Counted from the first letter of the stretch, positions 27,969-38,148 are shown. The stretch: DNA of 64,000 nucleotides from Betaproteobacteria bacterium (GCA_947453725.1 CANGHH010000007.1:124001-188000); one strand, 5' to 3'. Numbers and translations: made by a program. The notes: generated by a model not told the origin, from the letters alone.

Positions 27969-28808
27969 ATGTGGAAGACTTGGCGGATGACGGGGCCATT
28001 GCTGAAACCACCACCTGGGCCTGAAGCCTGGGCTGCGGCCCCGCCAGCCGTCCTGGCCGGCGTGCTCGGGGTGATGACCGACATCGACGACACGCTGACC
28101 CGCGCCGGCGCCATCGAGCCGCAGGCGCTGGCCGCGCTGCACGATCTGGCGGCGGCGGGCCTGCCCGTCATCGCCATCACCGGCCGCCCGCTGGGCTGGA
28201 GCCGCCCCTTCGCGCAGGCCTGGCCGGTGGCGGCCATCGTGGCCGAGAACGGCGCGGTGGCGCTGGTTCGCGAGGGCGCTGGGGTGCGCACCGAATACGC
28301 GCAGGACGCCTGCAGCCGCGCCGCCAACGCGGTGCGCCTGCAGGCCGCGGCCCAGCGGGTGCTGCGCGAAGTGCCCGGCGCCCGGCTGGCCCAGGACAGC
28401 CCGGGCCGCGTCACCGACATCGCCATCGACCACAGCGAATTCGCCCAGTTGCCGGCCGCGGCGATCGCGCAGGTGGTGGCGCTGATGCAGCAGGCCGGCC
28501 TCACCGCCACCGTCAGCAGCATCCACATCAACGGCTGGATCGGCAGCCACAGCAAGTGGACGGCCGCGCAGTGGATGGTGCGGCGGCTGTTCGGTCGTGC
28601 GTTGCAGGCCGAAGTCGGGCGCTGGATCTACGTCGGCGATTCGACCAACGACCAGCTGATGTTCGAGCAGCTGCCGCTGGCGGTGGGCGTGGCCAATCTG
28701 CGGCGCTTCGCCGGCCAGTTGCAGCACTGGCCGGCCTACATCACGCAGGCCGAGCGGGGTGCCGGTTTCGCCGAAGTGGCGCGGCGCCTGCTGCGGGCTC
28801 GGGCCTGA
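27969..28808 (+). CDS. HAD-superfamily (type IIB) sugar-phosphatase-like hydrolase
   Basis: This 279-residue cytosolic phosphatase has the HAD motif I TDIDDTLT (the first aspartate is the nucleophile), motif II AITGRP, a cap domain with HINGWIGSHSKWTAA and motif IV GDSTNDQLMF. The cap type and order match HAD-IIB enzymes such as sucrose-, mannosyl-3-phosphoglycerate- or trehalose-phosphatases. The substrate is not determined. The start may be ATG 27969 or ATG 27987; the second has a better-placed GGCGG. It is divergent from ahcY. Confidence 0.82.
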   Translation: MWKTWRMTGPLLKPPPGPEAWAAAPPAVLAGVLGVMTDIDDTLTRAGAIEPQALAALHDLAAAGLPVIAITGRPLGWSRPFAQAWPVAAIVAENGAVALVREGAGVRTEYAQDACSRAANAVRLQAAAQRVLREVPGARLAQDSPGRVTDIAIDHSEFAQLPAAAIAQVVALMQQAGLTATVSSIHINGWIGSHSKWTAAQWMVRRLFGRALQAEVGRWIYVGDSTNDQLMFEQLPLAVGVANLRRFAGQLQHWPAYITQAERGAGFAEVARRLLRARA

Positions 28809-28916
28809 AGCGACGCCGAGCCCACCGATCCAGGGGGTGGAGGGCCATTCTGTGCCCCGCGCAAAAGCGCCTTAAGGTAAGCTGAATTGATGTTGGGCGT
28901 GACTTGGAGACACCGC

Positions 28917-29585
28917 ATGCGCAAAACCCTTTTGAACCTGGCGGCCGCTGCCGCGGTGGTGGCCGGGACCGCTGGTGCCCAGGCCGGTACGCTGGTCAAT
29001 GCACCGACGGGAACCGCGGTGATCTACACCTTCGCTGCCGTCGATTGGGATCCTTCGGGTTCTTGGGCGGATGTGGCGGTCAGCTTCGGTGACAGCAGCA
29101 CCTGGGTTGTCGGTTCGCTGACAAGTGTCAGAGCGGATGTGTCCTTGACCGGGTCATCGGGCAGCGTCCCTGCCCTCGCGAACGATCTGGCCGTCGTTGT
29201 TCAAGACGCCACGTTTTCTTATCTGATTCAGGTTGGCGGCGGCTGGGACTCCGGCGTCGACGCCAGCCAGCGCTACGCATGGACCGGTGGCGCCAGCTCG
29301 GTCATCGGAACGTCGCTGGCCGAGAAGGTCGACCTCATCCCGATCCCCCCCTCATCCACCTACCTGCACTTTGCGGGTGATGGCACGGACGGGTATTCCA
29401 TCCTGGTCGGCAATGGCCAGGCCGACCCTGGCGTTGCCTCATGGGCCGGCTCGGTCACCCTCTACGGCTTGCAACTCGTCGCCGCACCGGTGCCCGAACC
29501 CGCCAGCTGGGCGATGTTCGCTGCCGGTGCCGTCGGCCTCGTAGGCTGGCTGGGCCGCCGCCGCAAGGCCGCCGTCACGGCCTGA
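28917..29585 (+). CDS. PEP-CTERM-sorted exported protein of unknown function
   Basis: The 222-residue protein has a signal peptide (MRKTLLNL, cleaved after about AQAGT), a mature region of Ser/Gly/Asp-rich beta character, and a textbook PEP-CTERM tail: VPEPASW, a hydrophobic stretch and GRRRKAAVTA. It is predicted to be exported and cleaved by an exosortase/EpsH system. No catalytic motif is visible. The start ATG 28917 has GGAG nine bases upstream; an in-frame upstream start lacks that. It appears to be a single-gene unit. Confidence 0.85.
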   Translation: MRKTLLNLAAAAAVVAGTAGAQAGTLVNAPTGTAVIYTFAAVDWDPSGSWADVAVSFGDSSTWVVGSLTSVRADVSLTGSSGSVPALANDLAVVVQDATFSYLIQVGGGWDSGVDASQRYAWTGGASSVIGTSLAEKVDLIPIPPSSTYLHFAGDGTDGYSILVGNGQADPGVASWAGSVTLYGLQLVAAPVPEPASWAMFAAGAVGLVGWLGRRRKAAVTA

Positions 29586-29621
29586 AGGTTTTCAGCCGGC
29601 CGGCCGCCGTGCCGTTCGGCC

Positions 29622-30995
29622 TCAGCCGCCCAGGCGCTCGGACAGCACCCAGCCTGAAGCTTGTCCCCCGGTGCGCGGGTTGACGTAGTGCACCGCGGTG
29701 AAATGCGCCGCCTGCTGCAGCGCGACCACCGGTTCGCCCGGGAGGATGAAGATGCCGCGCAGCGGGCAAGCCGCATCGGGCGCCGAATAGAACTGCAGGC
29801 GGCCCTTGCCCAGCACCTGGCGGCGGGCGCGACCCGGCAGGGCCGCCACCTCGCCGGCTTCGGGTGCCTGGCAGCCGCGCGCGGGCAGCGTCGTCGATGC
29901 CGGCAGGCGAGTCGCCGCTGCGGTCGCTGTTGCCGCCAGGGTCACGCTGCTGCCCGGCCCCAGGCGGTCTGCGAGCACCCAGCCGCGGGCTTCGCTGCCG
30001 GTGGCCGGTCGGCGGTAGCGCACCGAGGTGTAGCCCGCATGGTTGACGTAGGCCTCCACCGTGTCGCCGGGGCGCACGTGCAGGTCCAGCATCGCACAGC
30101 CGCTGTCGGGCGCTGCGTAGAGCGCCAGGGCCTGGCCGCCGATGACCGGGCGCAGCCCGGCTTCTGCAGCGATGCGCGTGCCGCCCTTGGCCGCGACCAG
30201 GGCCGCGGCGGCGCAGGCGTCGCCCGCTGCAGCGGCACGGACCGGCAGCCCGCCGGGCGCGCTGCCCGCCGCGTGTTCGACGGGCACCAGGTTCAGCGCC
30301 AGGTGGTCACGGGCCTGTGGTTCGCCGTCGGCACCGGGCCGCTGCACGCCCTGGTGGCAGGTGTCGCAACGGGCGCCGACCAGCTTCTGGCCCCCCGTGG
30401 CGCCGGCCAGCGGGTTGCTGTCGATGTCCTTCAGCAGGCGCAGGCCCTGCGCCACGCGCGCCTGCTGCGCCTCACCGCGCCGTGCACCGGCCATCCAGGC
30501 GGCTTGCGCCCTGGCCGGCACCGGCGGTTGCGGCTGGCCCCGGTGGCAGGTGTAGCAGGTCACGCCCGACGGGCCGACGTGCGGCTTCCAGTTGGTGTTC
30601 AGGTGCTGCACCATCTGCAGCATCTGCCGCGCCACCTGTTTGGCCGGTTTGGCCTCGCTGGCCCAGTCGCCGTCGACATGGCAATGGCCGCAGCCGGCTT
30701 GCGGCGACACCCACTGCGTCAGCGACCGCATGGTGCTGTCGAAGCTGGCGACGTCCAGTTCGCCGAGCAGGGGCACGTTGCGGTAACGGCTGGCGGCGGC
30801 CAGCCGCTGCGGGCCTGGCAGCGCCGCAGCGGTGCCCGTGTTGGCGGTGCTGGGCTCGCCTGCGGTCACGGCCCGCGCGGCCGCCGGGGCGGGCGGTCGG
30901 CGGTCGCAGGCCACCAGCGTCAGGATGCAGCAGCAGGCAAGTAAGCGGAGGCGCAAGGGCGGTCGTCTGGCAAGGCAGCCCGGGGTGGGCGCCAA
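29622..30995 (-). CDS. Reaction-centre-cytochrome-like triheme lipoprotein with two SH3 domains
   Basis: This predicted lipoprotein has a lipobox ending TLVAC (Cys30 from TTG 30995; a TTG at 30956 is an alternative start). Residues 71-220 resemble the photosynthetic reaction-centre cytochrome subunit PufC: NVPLLGELDVASF, WVSPQAGCGHCH, VARQMLQMVQHLN, WKPHVG..VTCYTCHRG, and CDTCHQGV. There are three CxxCH haem sites (at 102, 147 and 210); the segment that holds haem 3 in four-haem PufC is missing. The C-terminal half contains two related SH3-like units ending GWVLADRLG and GWVLSERLG. A periplasmic electron-transfer role is inferred. The combination looks unusual, and no puf gene is nearby. Confidence 0.8.
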   Translation of the reverse strand: MAPTPGCLARRPPLRLRLLACCCILTLVACDRRPPAPAAARAVTAGEPSTANTGTAAALPGPQRLAAASRYRNVPLLGELDVASFDSTMRSLTQWVSPQAGCGHCHVDGDWASEAKPAKQVARQMLQMVQHLNTNWKPHVGPSGVTCYTCHRGQPQPPVPARAQAAWMAGARRGEAQQARVAQGLRLLKDIDSNPLAGATGGQKLVGARCDTCHQGVQRPGADGEPQARDHLALNLVPVEHAAGSAPGGLPVRAAAAGDACAAAALVAAKGGTRIAAEAGLRPVIGGQALALYAAPDSGCAMLDLHVRPGDTVEAYVNHAGYTSVRYRRPATGSEARGWVLADRLGPGSSVTLAATATAAATRLPASTTLPARGCQAPEAGEVAALPGRARRQVLGKGRLQFYSAPDAACPLRGIFILPGEPVVALQQAAHFTAVHYVNPRTGGQASGWVLSERLGG

Positions 30996-31099
30996 CCCGG
31001 CATGCTAGCCAGACTGCCCGGCGCGGTCCATCCCGCAGCAGCGGGGGTGGAACCGGCCTGACCCGTGACGGTTGGCCGGGCTTGCCTGCTGCCGCCGGG

Positions 31100-32287
31100 T
31101 CAGAGTCCGGCTGCGGCCTTCAGGGCCTCGACCTTGTCGGTCCGTTCCCAGCTGAATTCCGGCTCTTCGCGGCCGAAGTGGCCGTAGGCGGCGGTCTTCT
31201 CGTAGATCGGGCGCAGCAGGTCCAGCATCTGGATGATGCCCTTGGGCCGCAGGTCGAAGATGTCGCCACGGCCGATCAGCGCCGACAGCTGTTCGTCGGA
31301 CATCACGCCGGTGCCTTCGGTGTAGACCGTGACATTCATCGGCTTGGCCACGCCGATGGCGTAGGCCACCTGCACCTGGCACTGCCTGGCCAGACCGGCC
31401 GCGACGATGTTCTTGGCTACGTAGCGGGCGGCGTAGGCGGCGGAACGGTCGACCTTGGACGGATCCTTGCCGCTGAAGGCGCCACCGCCGTGCGGGCAGG
31501 CGCCGCCGTAGGTGTCGACGATGATCTTGCGGCCGGTCAGGCCGCAGTCGCCCTGCGGACCGCCGACGACGAAACGGCCAGTCGGGTTGATCAGGTACTT
31601 GGTGTCTTCGGTCAGCCAGGCCTTGGGCAGCACCGGCTTGATGATCTCTTCGCGCACGGCCTCGTAGAAGGCGTCGGTCATCTTGTGACCCAGGCTGTAT
31701 TCCGGCGCGTGCTGGGTGCTGAGCACCACGGTGTCGATGCTGTGCGGCTTGCCGTCCACGTAGCGCATCGTGACCTGGCTCTTCGCGTCGGGACGCAGGA
31801 AAGGCAGGCGGCCGTCCTTGCGCAATTGCGCCTGGCGCTCGACCAGGCGGTGCGCGTAGTAGATCGGCGCGGGCATCAGCTCGGGCGTCTCGTCGCAGGC
31901 GTAGCCGAACATCAGGCCCTGGTCGCCGGCACCGGTGTTCAGGTGGTCGTCGCTCGCGTGGTCCACGCCCTGGGCGATGTCGTTGGACTGCTTGTCGTAG
32001 GCCACCAGCACGGCGCAGCCCTTGTAGTCGATACCGTATTCCGTGTTGTCGTAGCCGATGCGTTTCAGCGTGTCGCGCGCGACCTGGATGTAATCCACGT
32101 TGGCCTGCGTGGTGATCTCGCCGGCCAGCACCACCAGACCGGTGTTGCACAGCGTCTCGGCGGCGACGCGGCTGCGCGGGTCCTGCTTGAAGATCGCGTC
32201 GAGGATCGCGTCCGAGATCTGGTCGGCCACCTTGTCGGGGTGACCTTCAGAGACGGATTCGGATGTGAAGAGGAAGTCGTTCGCCAC
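31100..32287 (-). CDS. metK: S-adenosylmethionine synthetase
   Basis: MetK makes S-adenosylmethionine from methionine and ATP. The 395-residue protein is standard length and has [21 protein letters not shown] at the N-terminus (ATP and metal binding), the [12 protein letters not shown] loop, and the triphosphatase-site [16 protein letters not shown]. It begins with GTG 32287 behind a GGAG. With ahcY and metF in this window it forms most of the methyl cycle. It is divergent from the acyltransferase genes. Confidence 0.98.
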   Translation of the reverse strand: MANDFLFTSESVSEGHPDKVADQISDAILDAIFKQDPRSRVAAETLCNTGLVVLAGEITTQANVDYIQVARDTLKRIGYDNTEYGIDYKGCAVLVAYDKQSNDIAQGVDHASDDHLNTGAGDQGLMFGYACDETPELMPAPIYYAHRLVERQAQLRKDGRLPFLRPDAKSQVTMRYVDGKPHSIDTVVLSTQHAPEYSLGHKMTDAFYEAVREEIIKPVLPKAWLTEDTKYLINPTGRFVVGGPQGDCGLTGRKIIVDTYGGACPHGGGAFSGKDPSKVDRSAAYAARYVAKNIVAAGLARQCQVQVAYAIGVAKPMNVTVYTEGTGVMSDEQLSALIGRGDIFDLRPKGIIQMLDLLRPIYEKTAAYGHFGREEPEFSWERTDKVEALKAAAGL

Positions 32288-32480
32288 TTGAAAAGCTCCG
32301 GTTGGATTGCACGGTGTGCGTCGCCGGTGGTGCTTGTTGTTCCGCGGCGAACGCTTTAGCAGTTTTGTTGAGCCTTCGGCCGCTGTGGCCTGTTGCCCGG
32401 CGGTGTGTCGCTATGCTCCACCCCCGCAGTCGCCCTGCAAGTTGTCCTTTAACTCCGGCGATGCGCCAAGTATACAAAGC

Positions 32481-33341
32481 ATGCTGATCCTGATTCGATG
32501 GCTGGCGGGCCGCTCCTTGCGGTCTTTGCACGCGCTGGGCGGGGCCCTGGGTTGGGCCGGCTACGCGCTGTCACCGACCTACCGCCGCCGCCTGAACGAC
32601 AACGCCGCGCTGGCGGGCCTGCGGCTTGCCGAGCGCCGCGCCGCCGTGGCCGACGCCGGCCGCCTGGTGATGGAGCTGCCGCGGCTGTGGCTGCGTCCGC
32701 GTTCCCAGCCCATCAACGATCCCTTGCGCTGGGAAGGCGCCGAACTGCTCGAAGCGCTGCTGGCGCGCGGCAAGGGGCTGGTGCTGCTGACGCCGCACAT
32801 GGGCAGTTTCGAGGTCAGCGCGCAGGCCTACGCCGAGCGCTTCGGCGCGCGCCAGCCGATCACCGTGCTCTACCGGCCGGCGCGCCAGGCCTGGTTCCGC
32901 GAACTGGAAGAAACCGCCCGCGCCCGCCCGGCGCTGGCCACCGCGCCGGCCACGCTGGCCGGTGTTCGGCTGATGCTGCGGGCCCTGAAGCGCGGCGAAA
33001 CCGTCGGCCTGTTGCCTGACCAGGTGCCGCCCGAAGGCATGGGCGTGTGGGCGCCTTTCTTCGGCCGCCCGGCCTACACGATGACCTTGGCCGCGCGCCT
33101 CGTCCAGCAGACCGGCGCGGCCGTGGCCGTGCTGTGGACCGAGCGCCTGGCCAGGGGCGCCGGCTACGTGGTGCGTGCCATCGAATTGCCGCATCCGCTG
33201 CCCGAGCGGGCCGGCGACGACGCGGCCGGCGCGTTGGCCGTCAACCGCAGCATGGAGGCCGTGATTCGCATGAAGCCGAGTCAGTACCTGTGGGGCTACC
33301 ACCGCTACAAGAATCCTCGTCAGGCAGAGAGCCCGACCTGA
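32481..33341 (+). CDS. Lipid A biosynthesis acyltransferase, LpxL/LpxM family (first copy)
   Basis: The 286-residue inner-membrane protein belongs to the HtrB/MsbB family that adds secondary acyl chains to lipid A. It has an N-terminal hydrophobic segment, the catalytic HMGSFE (His-x4-Glu), the second-block arginine in VLYRPARQAWF, and LLPDQVPPEGMGV. The start ATG 32481 follows a spacer of about 190 bases that contains the divergent metK leader. Its stop overlaps the ATG of a second, related gene by one base. The two are paralogues with different acyl specificities in other Burkholderiales; I cannot say which adds which chain. Confidence 0.88.
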   Translation: MLILIRWLAGRSLRSLHALGGALGWAGYALSPTYRRRLNDNAALAGLRLAERRAAVADAGRLVMELPRLWLRPRSQPINDPLRWEGAELLEALLARGKGLVLLTPHMGSFEVSAQAYAERFGARQPITVLYRPARQAWFRELEETARARPALATAPATLAGVRLMLRALKRGETVGLLPDQVPPEGMGVWAPFFGRPAYTMTLAARLVQQTGAAVAVLWTERLARGAGYVVRAIELPHPLPERAGDDAAGALAVNRSMEAVIRMKPSQYLWGYHRYKNPRQAESPT

Positions 33342-34258
33342 TGGCGCACGCCAAGATTCATCCGCTTGCACCGCAGAAGCTGTTGGCCCACGCGGCGCTG
33401 GCCTTGGTGTGGCTGCTGCACGGGCTGCCGCTGGCGCTGCTGGCACCGCTCGGCCAGGGGCTGGGGCTGCTGCTGCACACCTTCGGTCATGCGCGGCGCC
33501 GGGTGGCGCTGACCAATCTCGAACTCTGCATGCCCGAGCTCGGCGACGCCGAGCGCCGCCGCCTGGTGCGCGAGCACTTCATGTGGACCGGCCGCAGCCT
33601 GCTCGAACGCGGCCTGCTGTGGCACGCCAGCAAGGCCCGGCTGCAGCGGCTGATCCACGTCGAAGGCGATGTCCACCTGGCCGAGCGCAGCGAGCGGCCG
33701 GTGATGTGGCTGGTGCCACATTTCGTCGGCCTGGAAGTGGCCGGCGCCGCGACGCAGATCTTCCAGACGCGCATGGGCTGCGACATCTACACCGCGCAGA
33801 GCAACCCGGTGATGGACGCCGCCTTCCACAAGGGCCGCGCGCGCTTCGGGCTGGCGCTGCTGTTCAACCGCCAGCAGGGCGCGATGCCGGTGGTGCGGGC
33901 GATCAAGAAGGGCGTGGCCTTCTTCAACGCCGCCGACATGGACTTCGGCCTGCGCGACGCGGCCTTCGTGCCCTTCTTCGGCCAGCCCGCCGCGACGCTG
34001 CTGTCGCCTTCGCGGATGGCCCGCGCGCTGGACATGGTGGTGCAGCCGCTGGTGGTCGAGATGCTGCCCGGCGGCCAGGGCTGGCGCGTGCGTTTCATGC
34101 CGGCCTGGACCGACTGGCCGAGCGCCGACCCGGTGGCCGACGCGGCGGCGATGAACGCCTTCATCGAAGCCCAGATCCGCACGATGCCAGCGCAGTACTT
34201 CTGGGTCCACAAGCGCTTCAAGTCGCGGCCCGAGGGCGCGCCGCCGGTGTACGGATAA
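33341..34258 (+). CDS. Lipid A biosynthesis acyltransferase, LpxL/LpxM family (second copy)
   Basis: The 305-residue protein has the same fold as its neighbour: a hydrophobic N-terminal helix, the catalytic PHFVGLE (His-x4-Glu), [13 protein letters not shown], and [19 protein letters not shown] in the acceptor block. It starts at ATG 33341, sharing one base with the stop of the preceding gene, so the two are coupled. dapF begins eight bases later. It would complete the hexa-acyl pattern of lipid A together with the first copy. Confidence 0.88.
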   Translation: MAHAKIHPLAPQKLLAHAALALVWLLHGLPLALLAPLGQGLGLLLHTFGHARRRVALTNLELCMPELGDAERRRLVREHFMWTGRSLLERGLLWHASKARLQRLIHVEGDVHLAERSERPVMWLVPHFVGLEVAGAATQIFQTRMGCDIYTAQSNPVMDAAFHKGRARFGLALLFNRQQGAMPVVRAIKKGVAFFNAADMDFGLRDAAFVPFFGQPAATLLSPSRMARALDMVVQPLVVEMLPGGQGWRVRFMPAWTDWPSADPVADAAAMNAFIEAQIRTMPAQYFWVHKRFKSRPEGAPPVYG

Positions 34259-34265
34259 TCAGCCG

Positions 34266-35135
34266 ATGCGGGTTCCCTTCACGAAGATGCAAGGCGCGGG
34301 CAACGACTTCGTCGTGCTCGACCACGTGCAAGTCCCGATCGCGTTGAGCAGCGCCCAGTTGAAGCGGCTGGGCGACCGCCGCTTCGGCGTTGGCGCCGAC
34401 CAGATCCTGATCGTCGAGCGCAGCGGCACGCCGGGCATCGACTTCCGCTACCGCATCGTCAACGGTGCCAGCGGCGAGGAGGTCGAACACTGCGGCAACG
34501 GCGCGCGCTGCTTCCTGCGCTACGTCCACGGCCAGGGCCTGACCGACAAGACCACGGTCCGCGTCGAGACCGTCAACAACGTGCTCGAACTGCGCCTGCA
34601 GCCCGACGGCCGCGTGACGGTGGACATGAGCCGGCCGGTCTTCGACCATGCCCGGATACCCTTCGACGGCAGCGGCCTGACGGCGCTTGCCGAGGGCGAT
34701 TTCGAGTTGTGGCCCCTGGACAGCAAGGACGGGACGGACGGCGCGGACCGCCCCGAAGTCGCCGTGCTGTCGATGGGCAACCCGCACGCCGTGCTGCGCG
34801 TGGCCGATGTCGACACCGCGCCGGTCGCCACGCTGGGCCCGCGCATCGAGACGCACGCGCGTTTCCCGCGCCATGTCAACGTCGGCTTCCTGCAGGTGCT
34901 GTCGCGCAGCGAGGTCCGTCTGCGCGTCCACGAACGCGACGCCGGCGAGACGCTGGCCTGCGGCACCGGCGCCTGCGCGGCCGTGGTGGCCGGCATCCGC
35001 CTGGGCTGGCTGGACCGTCGCGTCGAGGTCCACGCCCGCGGCGGTGATCTGCTGATCGAATGGCCCGCGCCCGATGCGACGGTGCAGATGACCGGCCCGG
35101 CCGAGACCGTGTTCCACGGCGAAATCGAACTCTGA
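34266..35135 (+). CDS. dapF: Diaminopimelate epimerase
   Basis: DapF interconverts LL- and meso-diaminopimelate for lysine and peptidoglycan synthesis. The 289-residue protein shows both active-site cysteines, in EHCGNGARC and [10 protein letters not shown], and the N-terminal [15 protein letters not shown]. It follows the acyltransferase genes closely and is ahead of DUF484 and xerC, an arrangement common in proteobacteria. Confidence 0.97.
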   Translation: MRVPFTKMQGAGNDFVVLDHVQVPIALSSAQLKRLGDRRFGVGADQILIVERSGTPGIDFRYRIVNGASGEEVEHCGNGARCFLRYVHGQGLTDKTTVRVETVNNVLELRLQPDGRVTVDMSRPVFDHARIPFDGSGLTALAEGDFELWPLDSKDGTDGADRPEVAVLSMGNPHAVLRVADVDTAPVATLGPRIETHARFPRHVNVGFLQVLSRSEVRLRVHERDAGETLACGTGACAAVVAGIRLGWLDRRVEVHARGGDLLIEWPAPDATVQMTGPAETVFHGEIEL

Positions 35136-35164
35136 ATCGCCCCTTTGAAAACCGCGAGCCCACC

Positions 35165-35881
35165 TTGACCAACACCACCACCCCTCCGACCACCAGCGGC
35201 GTGCAGGGCATCACCGAAGCCGACATCGCCAACTACCTGGCCAACACGCCGGGCTTCTTCGAGCGCCATGCCGAGTTGCTGTCGGCGGTGCAGCTGAGCA
35301 GCCCGCACGGCGCGCGCGCGGTCAGCCTGCAAGAGCGGCAGATGCAGATGCTGCGCGAGCGCATCAAGGGCCTGGAGGCGCGGATCATGGACATGGTTCG
35401 CCACAGCCAGGACAACGTGACGATTGCCGACCGCCTGCAGCGCTACACCCGCGCCATCCTGCTGACCGCCGACGCCCAGGCGCTGCCGGCGCGCATGGTG
35501 GACGCGCTGCGCCACGAGTTCCAGATTCCGCAGGCCGCCATCCGCCTGTGGGGCCTCGACGCCGCGCAGGCGGGCGCCGCCTACACGCTGGCGGCCGGCG
35601 ACGACATCCAGCGCTTCGCGGCCAGCCTGACGCAGCCCTACTGCGGCGTCAACGCCGGCTTCGAAGCCGCCGAATGGGTCGACGAATCGGCGTCGATGGC
35701 CTCGATGGCGATGATCCCGCTGCGCCAGGGCGACGTCTGCTTCGGCCTGCTGGTGCTGGCCTCGCCCGACCCGACGCGCTACGCCGCCGACATGGGCACC
35801 GAGTTCCTGACCCGCTTGGGCGAAGTGACGGCCGCGGCGCTGTCGCGGCTGCGGCCGGACAGCGCCGAAGCCGCACCCTGA
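35165..35881 (+). CDS. DUF484 family protein
   Basis: The 238-residue protein begins with a Thr/Pro-rich leader, then EADIANYLANTPGFFERHAEL and a coiled region (LQERQMQMLRERIKGLEARI), and continues as a GAF-like domain. This is the DUF484 family, nearly always found between dapF and xerC and of unknown function. No ATG is available until far into the coiled region, so the TTG at 35165 is the best start. Confidence 0.88.
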   Translation: MTNTTTPPTTSGVQGITEADIANYLANTPGFFERHAELLSAVQLSSPHGARAVSLQERQMQMLRERIKGLEARIMDMVRHSQDNVTIADRLQRYTRAILLTADAQALPARMVDALRHEFQIPQAAIRLWGLDAAQAGAAYTLAAGDDIQRFAASLTQPYCGVNAGFEAAEWVDESASMASMAMIPLRQGDVCFGLLVLASPDPTRYAADMGTEFLTRLGEVTAAALSRLRPDSAEAAP

Positions 35882-35888
35882 GGCCCCG

Positions 35889-36872
35889 ATGAGCGCGGTG
35901 CCTGCAGCCCCGCCCGCGAGCCCGCCCGCGCTGGAACTGGGCGCCGAGCTGCAGCGCTTCGTGGACCACCTGCGCGTCGAGCGCCGTCTGGCCGAGCGCA
36001 CGCTGGCGATGTACCGCGAGGCCCTGCTGCGGCTGCAGGCTTCGGCGGCGGCGGCGCAACCCGCCGCCGTCGCGCTGCCCGCCGCGCAGCCCCACCACAT
36101 CCGCAGCTGGGTCGGCCAGTTGCGGCTGCGCGGGCTGGCACCGCGCAGCATCGCCATCGCGCTGGCGGCCTGGCGCGGCCTTTACCGCTGGTGGGGCCGG
36201 CAGGGGCTGGTGCGGGTGAATCCGGTGGAAGGGATACGCCCGCCGAAGGCCGCCAAGCCGCTGCCGAAAGCGCTGTCGGTCGAGCAGGCGGTGGCGCTGG
36301 CCGAACAGCGCACGCAGCACGGCAGCACCGCCGAAGCGCCGCAGCTGGCCGCGCGCGACCACGCCATCACCGAACTGCTCTACGGCTGCGGCCTGCGGGT
36401 CGCCGAACTGGTCGGCCTGGACCGCGTGGCCAGCAGCAGCGCGCGCGGCTGGGTGGACGCGGCCGACGCCACGGTCCATGTGCTGGGCAAGGGCGGCAAG
36501 CGGCGCAGCGTGCCGGTCGGCGGCGCGGCGCTGGCGGCGCTGCAAGCCTGGCTGGACCTGCGCGCCACGCTCGCCGACGCCGACGAGCCGGCGCTCTTCG
36601 TCAGCCGCCGCGGCACGCGGCTGACGCCCAACCAGTTGCGCAACCGGCTGCAGGCACAAGCACAGCAAGCCGGCCTGCCCACGCGCGTGCACCCGCACAT
36701 GCTGCGCCACAGCTACGCCAGCCATCTGCTGCAGTCCAGCGGCGACCTGCGCGCGGTGCAGGAACTGCTGGGCCACGCCAGCATCAGCACCACCCAGGTC
36801 TACACCCAGCTCGACTTCCAGCACCTGGCCAAGGTCTACGACGCCGCGCACCCGCGCGCCAGGAAGCGTTAG
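35889..36872 (+). CDS. xerC: Tyrosine recombinase XerC
   Basis: XerC acts with XerD at dif sites to resolve chromosome dimers. The 327-residue protein has a SAM-like N-terminal domain (LQRFVDHLRVERRLAERTL) and a catalytic domain with GCGLRVAEL, HMLRHSYASHLL, LGHASISTTQVYTQL, giving the Arg-His-Arg-His and Tyr nucleophile set. An Ala/Pro-rich stretch occurs after residue 45 and could be a lineage-specific linker. The gene starts eight bases after DUF484. XerD lies elsewhere. Confidence 0.94.
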   Translation: MSAVPAAPPASPPALELGAELQRFVDHLRVERRLAERTLAMYREALLRLQASAAAAQPAAVALPAAQPHHIRSWVGQLRLRGLAPRSIAIALAAWRGLYRWWGRQGLVRVNPVEGIRPPKAAKPLPKALSVEQAVALAEQRTQHGSTAEAPQLAARDHAITELLYGCGLRVAELVGLDRVASSSARGWVDAADATVHVLGKGGKRRSVPVGGAALAALQAWLDLRATLADADEPALFVSRRGTRLTPNQLRNRLQAQAQQAGLPTRVHPHMLRHSYASHLLQSSGDLRAVQELLGHASISTTQVYTQLDFQHLAKVYDAAHPRARKR

Positions 36873-36929
36873 CCGCGCTGCCAGCCGGCTGGCTGACCGA
36901 CTGACGGGCAGCGCGGCGAGAATCGGCCG

Positions 36930-38141
36930 ATGAAATCCATCCGCCTGCGCGCCGGCCGCGAACGTTCCCTGGAACGCCGCCACCCCTGGGTCTTCGAGGG
37001 CAGCGTCGCCAGCGGCAAGGCCGACCCTGGCGAGACCGTGCGTGTCGAGGACGCCGACGGCCGCTTCCTGGCCTGGGGCGCCTACAGCGGCAGCTCGATG
37101 ATCCGCGTGCGGGCCTGGTCCTTCGATGAGGCCGAACGCATCGCGCCGGCCTTCTTCGAGCGCCGCATCCAGGCCGCCGTCGCGCTGCGCGCGCGCCTGC
37201 CGATCGCCAGCACCGGCCTGCGCCTGGTGCACGGCGAGGCCGACGGCCTGCCGGGCCTGATCGTCGACCGCTACGGCGACACCCTGTGCGCGCAGTTCGG
37301 CTCGGCCGGTGTCGAGCGCTGGAAATCGACACTGGCCGATGCGCTGCTGCAGGCCACTGGCCTGAGCCGCCTGTATGAACGCTCGGACGCCAGCGTGCGC
37401 AGCCTGGAAGGCCTGCCGGCGCAGACCGGCTGGCTGCGCGGTGAAGGCAGCACCGAGGTCACCATCAGCGAACACGGCTGGCGGTTGACGCTGGACGTGG
37501 CCGAGGGCCACAAGACCGGCTTCTACCTCGATCAGCGCGACAACCGTGCGCTGTTCGCGCGCTGGGTGCGGCAGCTGGGCCTGCAGCGGGTGCTGAACTG
37601 CTACTGCTACACCGGCGGCTTCACGGTGGCCGCGCTGGCCGGCGGCGCGGCCCATGTCACCAGCGTCGATTCATCGGGACCGGCGATCGCCCGCGTGCAG
37701 GCCCATGTGGCGCTGAACGGTTTCGACGCCGCGTGCAGCGAAGGTCTGGACACCGACGTCAACCAGTTCCTGCGCGACAGCCTGAAGGCCGGCCGCCGTT
37801 TTGACGCCATCGTGCTCGATCCGCCCAAGTTCGCGCCCACGGCGGCCCATGCCGAGCGCGCCGCGCGGGCCTACAAGGACATCAACCGGCTGGCCCTGAT
37901 GCTGCTGGAGCCCGGCGGCCTGCTGCTGACCTTCTCCTGTTCGGGCGGCATCGGGCCCGAGCTGTTCCACAAGATCGTCGCCGGTGCGGCCATCGACGCC
38001 GGCGTGGACGGTGCCATCGTGCAGCGCCTGGAAGGCGCCTGCGACCACCCGACGACGCTGCTGTTTCCCGAGGGCGAATACCTGAAGGGGCTGGTGGTGT
38101 TGAAAAGCGGCGCCCCGACAGGCCCGCTTCCAGGGGGCTGA
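36930..38141 (+). CDS. rlmI: 23S rRNA m5C methyltransferase RlmI-like
   Basis: The 403-residue protein has an N-terminal PUA domain (RSLERRHPWVFEGSV) and a C-terminal SAM-dependent Rossmann domain with LNCYCYTGGFTVAALAGGA, VDSSGPA, and the catalytic LDPPKFAP and TFSCSGGI (cysteine nucleophile). This order fits RlmI, which methylates C1962 of 23S rRNA. It is preceded by xerC and followed by a hairpin. Confidence 0.93.
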   Translation: MKSIRLRAGRERSLERRHPWVFEGSVASGKADPGETVRVEDADGRFLAWGAYSGSSMIRVRAWSFDEAERIAPAFFERRIQAAVALRARLPIASTGLRLVHGEADGLPGLIVDRYGDTLCAQFGSAGVERWKSTLADALLQATGLSRLYERSDASVRSLEGLPAQTGWLRGEGSTEVTISEHGWRLTLDVAEGHKTGFYLDQRDNRALFARWVRQLGLQRVLNCYCYTGGFTVAALAGGAAHVTSVDSSGPAIARVQAHVALNGFDAACSEGLDTDVNQFLRDSLKAGRRFDAIVLDPPKFAPTAAHAERAARAYKDINRLALMLLEPGGLLLTFSCSGGIGPELFHKIVAGAAIDAGVDGAIVQRLEGACDHPTTLLFPEGEYLKGLVVLKSGAPTGPLPGG

Positions 38142-38148
38142 GGCCCTG

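Noticed and set aside
29622..30995. True photosynthetic reaction-centre PufC
   Set aside because: It lacks haem 3, carries two SH3 domains and is not in a puf operon, so it is named only as PufC-like.
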